Below the pieces are notes generated by a model. The model searched no databases. It was not told the DNA's origin and saw nothing but the letters and a program-made list of their open reading frames with translations. A program made the position numbers and the translations under genes. Shown piece by piece: positions 57,108 through 64,000 of a DNA stretch of 64,000 nt; within the stretch, counting starts at the first letter, position 1; every line of letters starts with the position of its first letter. Location: the NCBI RefSeq assembly GCF_000006565.2, contig NC_031479.1, positions 5,640,885-5,704,884 of the forward strand. Reading direction: 5' to 3'. Source of the stretch: Toxoplasma gondii ME49 (taxonomy: Eukaryota > Apicomplexa > Conoidasida > Eucoccidiorida > Sarcocystidae).

Positions 57108-58469
57108 TCAGTCCGCATTCTCTCGGAAGATCCAGAGCAGCAGGCGGGGAGTTCTGAAGATGCGGCGGCCTTTGCTGGTCGGCAGGAGAGGATAAATGTC
57201 TTCGAAGAAGTAGTAGACATGCCCCACCAGGATCCCAATCACATGGTCTGCCATGTTCCACCCGACGAGGACAGACATCAGCGCGAGAACGAACGGCAGG
57301 TACGGCGCGCTGACGGAGATGAAGAACACCGACAAACGCGTACTCGGATTCCGTCGACCCCAAATGTAGGTCATGACGTTGATCATCGATCCGCTGAAAA
57401 AGTACGAACCGACGCCAAAGATATGCGACAGTCCCTGAAAACGCAACAGACACACGCGCAAAGATCGCAAATGGAGACACCGCCCGCATGCACCTGCGCC
57501 CCAATAGAAACATGTTGACGTACGCATGCACATGTAGCCTTTGATAGGAACGCAGAAAGCGCACTGACCAGGAGAGAGTGAAGGAGACGGAACTATACAA
57601 CAGAACAGATACATATGCATACTTTACAGACAGAAAGGGGAAGCACAGAGAAAGGGACAGAAACTAAAAATATACATATATATATATATATATAGGTATA
57701 TATAAAAATATATATATATATACAGAAATATGGGTGAAAGTGTGTGCGTAGATAGGGGGGTATCTATGTATGTATGAAAGGACAATGCGGTTAAGGAGTT
57801 GTATGGTTGCAGAACAGGCGCAGAGGAGATAGGCGGCGCTGTGGCGTCTCTGTTTTCTCAGAGGGCTGTGCCAGAGACGATGGAGAGAAGTCTTCTGCGT
57901 TCTCTGCAGAGGCTCTTTCTCTCTCTTCCTCGCGCGTCTCTCTCATAATCTCGGCTCCGAGAAAGCAGAGAAAACTTGCGAGGAGCCTCGGACTCGACTT
58001 GAACTTCGTCGGCGAGAGAAAGATGGTGACAAAACTGTGTCTTTTTCTCTGTGTGGAGAGCAAGGAGGCAGCAGCTTTTTTCGAACGCTTTCTGCAGATC
58101 TCGCGGAAGAGAGAGCTCTCGGCCAAGACCTCAAAGCGGCAAACAAAGGAGACTCACAAGCAGCAGAGCGCCGGTCGTCAGAAGCATCCAGAGGAAGGTC
58201 GCGCTCCTTTGGTGTTCCTCTAGAGTTGCGCAGTAGAAGATCAAGACGTAAACGTTCCAGAAGAAGTGGAGAGAGAAGGTCCCGAAGAAGAGGAAGCAGG
58301 AGAAAATCCGCCAGACTTGGCCTCGCTGCAGGACGAGGTTGTAGTTGATGTACAGCGAGAACGGAGACACGATCTCCAAGGTGCACAGCAGCATCAGCGC
58401 TGTTGAGCAGAACAAGTAAAACCTCGTCACTGGCGGAAGATGTGAGAAGAACAAGTCCACCTGCGCCAT
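57108..58469 (-). CDS. Derlin (DER1-like) ER membrane protein, 2 exons, 212 aa
   Basis: Part of the ER-associated degradation machinery that moves misfolded proteins out of the ER for proteasomal breakdown. Exon 1 (58158-58469) starts MAQVDLFFSHLPPVTRFYLF, and LPPVTR matches the derlin 'iPpvtR' cap. It contains LVLQRGQVWRIFSCFLFF (family 'QiWRlit.flfFG') and EEHQRSATFLWMLL, and ends LLL before GTGAGT. Exon 2 (57108-57434) starts GLSHIFG after TTTCAG and holds TYIWGRRNPSTRL (family 'vWsRRNP'), APYLPFVLALMSVLVGW and ILVGHVYYFFEDIYP, then a short tail ending FRENAD and a stop. Length and all membrane segments match derlin-2 type proteins, though the tail lacks the long extension of animal forms. 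No bipartite leader is seen, so the ER form is more likely than the apicoplast DER1. Confidence 0.93.
57671..57725. repeat. TATATA microsatellite in derlin intron
   Basis: TATATA runs broken by GGTATATATAAAAA in the single intron of the derlin gene. Confidence 0.88.
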
Positions 58470-60653
58470 CTTGCGGAGGAAGCGAAAAACGAACAGAAAG
58501 AGAGGCAGCGGAGGCGACCGCGAGGAAAGAAAAAGACAGAAACCCGGCCGCAACGCCGCCGCGAGAGAGATGCGTTTGCGGAGACAAAGAGAAGGACAGT
58601 TGGAGCAGAAAGAACCGAAACGAGACAGAGAATGGCGAGACGAAAGTGAGAGAAGAGAGACGCCGAGGGGGGAAGGCAGGAGAACAGAGGAGAGAAACAG
58701 GAGAAGGTGAACAACGAAAAGTCAAGTGGAAGAGACGAAAGAAAAGAAGCTGGCAAGAGCTCGTGCGACAGACGAAATAGGAAAACGCGGGTGAATCTCA
58801 CAGAAAAGGCAGAAACGGTCGTCGTGTCTCCGCATCTGTTCCTCCTCAGCAGACCGAGTGAACGCGTTCGCCTCTGAACCAAGAAATTCCAGGCGCGAAA
58901 GCGCCGCGGATCCGAGAAAGAAGAGTGATAGACGATGACAAGATACACGTGGAAAAGGGGAAGAAAGAGAGAGGCAGTTCTTCATCGTTCAGCGGAGGCG
59001 CACCGAAAACAGCCATTGGCAACGACCCAGAACTACACCCCGAAGAGGAAGAACAACTGGAGAAGAGAAGAAACTCCAGCAAAAATGTTGTCCATCTTGT
59101 TCCCTCCCTTCTTCTTCTTCCTCTTGTTGTTGTTGTCCTGTTTGTTGTCCTTCTTCTGCTTCTTCCTGTTCTCCGCGTTCTCCCTCTCTCTCGGTTTTCA
59201 TTCGTCGCTTCTGCGTTCTGTCGCGTTGTGCCTCACAGGGCGTCGTTTCGCTTCGTCCAGGGAGTCAAGTGTAGAACTGCGCTTCGTCTTTTGGCGGCAA
59301 AACATGAGGGAAAGCGGAGAACTTCTGTCGCTTCGGCCGCCGAGCTGTCGACTCCTTTCGAGCGAAGAGCGTCTCCGCGGCAACGCCTCGGTCGACCGGT
59401 TCTCTGTCTTCCTCGTTTTCGTCTCTTTCTGCCGTTTCCTTTTTGTTGGTCGTGTCTCGGACAAAGAAGCCAAGGCGGTCGACGGTGTTCGAGGGCCAGC
59501 CGGGAGACGCGTTCCGGCAAACACAAATACATGAAAAGAGTTGCGGAATTCTCCGAGCGAGGAACGGACAGGAAGGCTGGGCTGGCCAGCGGGGCACTCA
59601 GTGCACGAATTGAACTGGCTGGTCAGGTCGACTTCGAACGCGAGAGTTGAGCGGGAGAGAGCGCGGAGAATTTTTTGTTTCTTTTTCGAAGACAGCCGCA
59701 CACACACGGAGTCCCCCAAGCGAGACAGAGAAAGGTGACAAACGCTGTCTGCTTTTGTGCGAAGAAACGAACAGCTGAGCGAATCGCCGAGGCGTTGCTA
59801 CTGCCCGACGGGGACAGAGAGAGGAGGGGAGAGACGGGGAGAACGCTGTCATTATACGAAGAGAGAACGCAGGAAACAGACGGCGCGCGTTTGTGTTTTT
59901 TCGTCGCGTTGTCAACTGTTCGTCTTTTTGCCCTTTTCCCCCCTTTTGCTCCCTGTCTTCCCTAGAAAAGACGCCAGCAAGTGCCTCTCTTCGCCGACCG
60001 CTCTCCCCGGGGGAACGGGGTGGGTCGCTCCTCTTTGCTTCTCTCCGTCACACTTCCCCGTCGATTTTCGAGGCTTCTCTGTGGCGACGGTTTCGACGTT
60101 CCGCGGGAAGTCTTGGCTCGCTGCGGCCTGTCTCTTGCCCCTCTGCAAAGTCGGTTTTCTCTGCGGCGCTCCGGCACCCTCTTCCCTCTCTTTGCGGTAC
60201 CTCTCCCCAGGTTTTCTTCGAATCAACCTCTGTTCTCCCGTTTCTCCCCGCCGCAGTACGCATCGCTAAACGACTCCCAGTCGAGTCTCTTCCGTACACT
60301 CTTCGCAGCTGTCGCTTCCTACCGACAAGGACGTCCCTATATTGACACACACATATACACATATACATATATATATGCATACAAATAGATGTGTACATAT
60401 GTATGCATGTATGTGTGAGAGCTGCTCTTTCTTTCACCTTTCTTTCTCTTTGTTTCGCCTCTCCAGCACCATCTGACGCTCTCTCGGCGGTCTGTTCTTT
60501 TCTGCGTCATCTCTCATCTCTTCTGTGTATCCCCTGTCCCCTCTTTCTCTGCCTCTGACTGACTTACCTCTTCCCTCTTCTCGCTCTGTCTCCTCTGCCT
60601 CTCTTCTTCGAGTTTTTTTTCCTCGGTCCTCTCTTTTTTCCAACTGGAAGGAA
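58470..60653. promoter_or_regulatory. Divergent upstream region of derlin and ADA2
   Basis: The derlin start (58469, minus) and the ADA2 start (60654, plus) face away from each other across 2.2 kb, so both promoters and 5' UTRs must lie here. Open frames of up to 241 codons occur on both strands, helped by CT-rich and GA-rich tracts, but none carries a domain or clean splicing into either gene. TA/CATA repeats occur at about 60345-60390. No specific promoter element can be fixed. Confidence 0.5.
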
Positions 60654-63600
60654 ATGGAGAGCGGGTCGAGCCGCGGCGGAGGCCCAGGAGGGCAGGGCCT
60701 CTCGACTTCTCAGCCTGTGAGGTAGGCGCAGTTTCCCCAGCTGCTAGAGAACGTTTGTAAGCAGTCGTCAAGTGGAATGAAACGCACGAACGCAAAGAAT
60801 TCTGGGGGAAATGTCCGCCGAGAGGCTGCACTGCGACGGCGAAGCACCTGTGAAGAGGAACAAAAAGGGATTTGCAGAACGCGTTTTCTCCTTGCATGCT
60901 TGTGTGTCTGGAAAAAAGCGTGGAGCGGAAGGAGGAAGGAAGTCGTGAAGCGTCCTCCTCTTTGGATTCTCTTCGCCTCTAGAAATGACACACGGAGGCG
61001 AAGGCAGTCGGAAGAAAGGGCAGAAGCCTTGCAGCTTCTCTGTCGGCAGTTCGCGCTCGCTCTGGGTCCTCTCGCAAGGAGAGAGGAGAGAGCTTTTTCT
61101 GTCTCCCTCTCCGGGACCTTCACTTTGACTTCTTCCCCAACGCGTTCTCGAGAGGGTCCAAACGAGTTCGAGAGACACAAATCCCTGAGAGTGACAGGCG
61201 TCCTGGACGTCTGTCACTCTCCTCTGCGCGTTCCTCTCTTGAGAAAGGCCTTCCACTGGACGATGAAGATGCTTCTGCAATACCTCCGTTCTCGCGTCTC
61301 GCTTGTGCGTGACGCAGACCTTTTTTGTCCTTTTCAAAAGAGTCCGGACACTGAGCTGCTTCTGACTGAGCCGACGTCCGCGCTGTCCCCTCGCTCCACC
61401 CACTCACTGCTTTCTTGGAAACAGTCAAAGTCCTGGATTCGATTTTGTCGCCGGTTTCCATGTTTGCTGGCTTCTCCGCCCATGTTAATATGTGTGTTTG
61501 CTCTGTGTTTGTGCTTGCAGTTCGCCTGGGAACCGGTCTGCTCTCCCGTACGCGGCTTCTCCCTTTGTCCTCTCTTCGACGTTTCCTTCTTCACATCCGC
61601 TCCCCCTGGCGCCGCCGGCTTACTCTCCGAGTCGACCTCCGTACGGAACATTCTTCGCAGAACCAGCTGTCTCTCCGTATCGTCCGCCCTGCGCTTCTTC
61701 TGACTCGCAAACTCCTCTCCTCGCAGCTTCCTCAAAACCTACCTGTCCTCCAGAGAACGAGAAGTCTTCTCCTTTCCTGGGGCCTCCCTCAGACTCTTCT
61801 GGAGGCAATGCGACCCCCTCCATACCTTCTTCCTTCTCGTCGTCGGTGCCCTCTTCTCTTCCTTCTTCTCTTCCTTCCTCTCTTCCTTCCTCTCTTCCTC
61901 CTCCTCTCCCCTCTTCAAACGCGCCGTATCCGTCGTTTTACCCGATGCACCCGGGGGCGCGGAACGTCTATTTTCCTGGCTACGGTCAACCGTGGCAGAC
62001 GACTGGCGCGCCGCCGTCGGGACCTGCTGCCGTCTTTCCAGCGCAGAGACTTCCGCCGCAGACTCCTCCGGGACTCGGGCCGGCTGCTGCAGCTCAGGAG
62101 ACGGGGGCTGTGCATGCGAGGACTCCCTCTGTTCTTCTCTCTGGAGAACAGACGAGGCGAGAAGGCGAGATGCTGGGCGCGGAGAAAATGTCTGCGGGAA
62201 AGTCGCGACGACCGAGGGAAACGACAGGCAACAACGGACCGGAGCAGGGAACTGGACAACCTGAGAGAGCCGGACCGACGCAAGGCTTCGCCTTCCCCGG
62301 ATCTCAGGTGTACGTACACCCAGCGTCTCGGGGCGGGCCGGGCGCTGCGTTTCCGCAGAACGGAGGCGACACCCAAGGCTTCGCGGCAACAGGGGCGTTT
62401 GGGTCGGGAGGCGGTGGAACTTTTTCTTCGCAATTCCAGCAGAGCGGTGAGACTCCGCAGAGCGCGACAGGCGTCGGGAGACCTGCCCCAGGAGGTGTCT
62501 GTACACCTGGCGGAGGCCCTGGATACCCTTCTCCGTACCCCGGCTGTCAGGGTGGGTTCCCGCAGTACGTTTCGCCTCCTGCGTCGTCTTCTGCGCAGAT
62601 CTCTTCTTCGTCCTTCACGTGTGAAAAAAAGAGTCAGGCGGAAAGGACAGAGGACGAAGAACGGAGAGCGAAACGCGCGAAAGCCGAGCCTGGCGACGGC
62701 GTCTCTCCAGGTGCATGCGGGACTCCGGGAGCGTCTCAGACCGCTGCGGCTGCGGAGCTGGGTTTCGCGCCGAACCGAGAAGAACGCGTTTCTGGACCTG
62801 TTGGAAACGAAGACCAGCGCGTCGCGAGCTTGCCTCGGAACGGCGCTCCAGTCCAAACACCCAAGACGGCGTCCTCTTCTGCTCACGCTTCTTCTGCCAG
62901 GCCGTCGTCCGTCCCCGCGTCGGCTTCTCACCCTTCTTCGCTCTCCTCTGGACTGCCTCCCTTGGAGGCTTTGCCGATGGATCAGCGCATGGGGAGTCTG
63001 GTCGAGGACCTGGGCGCCTTCGGACTCGCTCAGTACCACTGCGACGTCTGCACGAAGGACATCAGCACCGTGTGCCGCATTCGCTGCGCAGAGTGCGAGG
63101 ATTTTGACTTGTGTGTCGCCTGCTTCTGCATGGGTGCAGAGGTCGAGGGGAAGCCCCACCGAAACTCTCACAGATACATCCCGATAGGAAGGAACGCGTT
63201 TCCTCTCCTCAGGCGCAACTGGACTGCCGACGAAGAGCTCAGACTCCTCGAAGGCGTTAGCAAATACGGCTTCGGGAACTGGAATGTGAGAAGCGAACGC
63301 CGCAGACGCGTACACAGACGGCGGCCGCCAGCTCTTGCCTTTGCGTATTTTCAGCCATATATAGATATTCAGAGATATATCTAGATATATTGACATCGAT
63401 AAAGAGATCGATGCACACAGAGAGAAAGCGAAAGATGTTCCTCCGTACGTGTCTCTAGAGATGTACACCTGTAGAGTGTCCACGGCAAACAAGGACAGGA
63501 CACGGGTATCTATATATATATATATATATTTATTTATTTATATTTATTTATATACATATATTGTGGGACTGGGCCTGAAACTCTGTTTTCCTACATTCGC

Positions 63601-64000
63601 ATGCTTGTATATCTATATATATATATCTATATCTATATATATATATATATATAGTGTATGTCAAGGAATGACCACTGACTCGAAATCTACTTCCGTCTAA
63701 GCGTCTGCATCTGTGTGTGTGTGGGCATGTCGTGGACGTCGATAAACGGGTGTAGGCACTACTTCTCCACATAGGTATTTTTCTCAGTATGTCTCTGTGT
63801 CTGTACTGTCTCGTTTTTCTCTTCGTCTCCATCTGTTGTCTCTGGCTCTGCATGTGTGTCCGTGGAGATCTGCGTCTCTGTGTATGTTGTTTCATGTGCA
63901 CTTAAATGCATGCAGTTGCATGTATGCTTGTCGGGGCCGTTTTGATTTTTTAGGATGTCGCGGACTTGGTGAATAGCGTTGCGTTGACGGCGAAGACGAG
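60654..64000 (+). CDS. ADA2: ADA2 transcriptional adaptor, 5' part (truncated by window end)
   Basis: Adaptor subunit linking the GCN5 histone acetyltransferase to its activator or nucleosome partners in the nucleus. Exon 1 is 60654-60721 ([20 protein letters not shown]), ending two bases into a codon before GTAGGC. Exon 2 is 61521-63285 after GCTTGCAG, and exon 3 runs from 63954 (TTTTTAG) past the window. A Pro/Ser/Gly-rich extension of about 500 residues precedes a ZZ zinc finger from residue about 528 ([20 protein letters not shown], then DFDLCVACF and two His). A SANT/Myb domain starts near residue 587 ([20 protein letters not shown]) and is split by the intron after FGNWN; exon 3 continues [13 protein letters not shown] followed directly by SANT is diagnostic of ADA2. 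T. gondii has two ADA2 proteins and I cannot tell which this is. The C-terminal SWIRM domain, if present, is outside the window. Confidence 0.9.
61848..61915 (+). repeat. Coding minisatellite encoding SSLP units
   Basis: Four near-perfect 12-base units (tcttctcttcct type) encode [16 protein letters not shown] in the ADA2 N-terminal extension. Confidence 0.88.
63511..63655. repeat. TATA/TTTA microsatellites in ADA2 intron
   Basis: (TA)n at 63511-63530 followed by TTTATTTATA units, and a second (TA)n/ATCTATAT array at about 63611-63653. Confidence 0.88.

Noticed and set aside
61415..63187. Plus-strand frame of 590 codons, and a 525-codon minus frame over the same DNA
   Set aside because: Arg/Leu/Ser-rich readings of the ADA2 exon in wrong frames; the correct frame carries the ZZ and SANT motifs.
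1..64000. CRISPR arrays, tRNA or rRNA genes, insertion sequences, retroelements
   Set aside because: No regularly spaced direct repeats with unique spacers, no cloverleaf or rRNA segments, and no transposase or reverse transcriptase motifs were seen. The RNA polymerase found is the cellular RDR type, not a viral one.

Overview
The window looks like nuclear DNA of a coccidian apicomplexan, most like Toxoplasma gondii or a close relative. The genes are intron-rich, with short exons and canonical GT/AG junctions separated by long introns. There are many (TA)n and TATATG microsatellites, frequent GCATGC/TGCATGCA palindromes, and single-residue-rich inserts (Ser, Pro, Glu) in coding exons. No operon, ribosome binding site, CRISPR array, rRNA or tRNA was seen. 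All exon structures were built by hand from splice sites, reading phase and family motifs. Junctions called resolved are phase-consistent, but no transcript evidence was available.

Layout. (1) About 2.2-17.5 kb, minus strand: a coiled-coil protein of about 1,050 residues ending in a RING motif, read as a BRE1-type (RNF20/40-like) histone H2B E3 ubiquitin ligase. (2) 17.5-20.6 kb: no supported gene. (3) 20.6-51.7 kb, minus strand: one gene of about 31 kb for a cellular RNA-dependent RNA polymerase of the RDR/QDE-1 family. It has an N-terminal RRM-like fold, the full run of conserved RDR blocks, the GGDLDGD catalytic motif, and a C-terminal tail separated from the core by a very large lineage-specific insert. 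(4) 51.7-57.1 kb: mostly unexplained. It holds minus-strand exon candidates around 54.5-55.8 kb with weak resemblance to the ciliary transition-zone protein TMEM231. (5) 57.1-58.5 kb, minus strand: a complete two-exon derlin (ERAD) gene of 212 residues. (6) 58.5-60.65 kb: shared upstream region of two divergent genes. (7) 60.65 kb to the end, plus strand: the 5' part of ADA2, the transcriptional adaptor of GCN5/SAGA-type histone acetyltransferase complexes, cut by the window edge inside its SANT domain.

Three of the four recognised genes act in gene control: H2B ubiquitination (BRE1), small-RNA amplification (RdRP) and histone acetylation (ADA2). The fourth (derlin) acts in ER quality control. 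Nothing in the sequence shows co-regulation, so the grouping may be chance. The RdRP is the most unusual item: the enzyme is absent from most animals and many protists, and this copy is greatly enlarged by low-complexity and unrecognised inserts.
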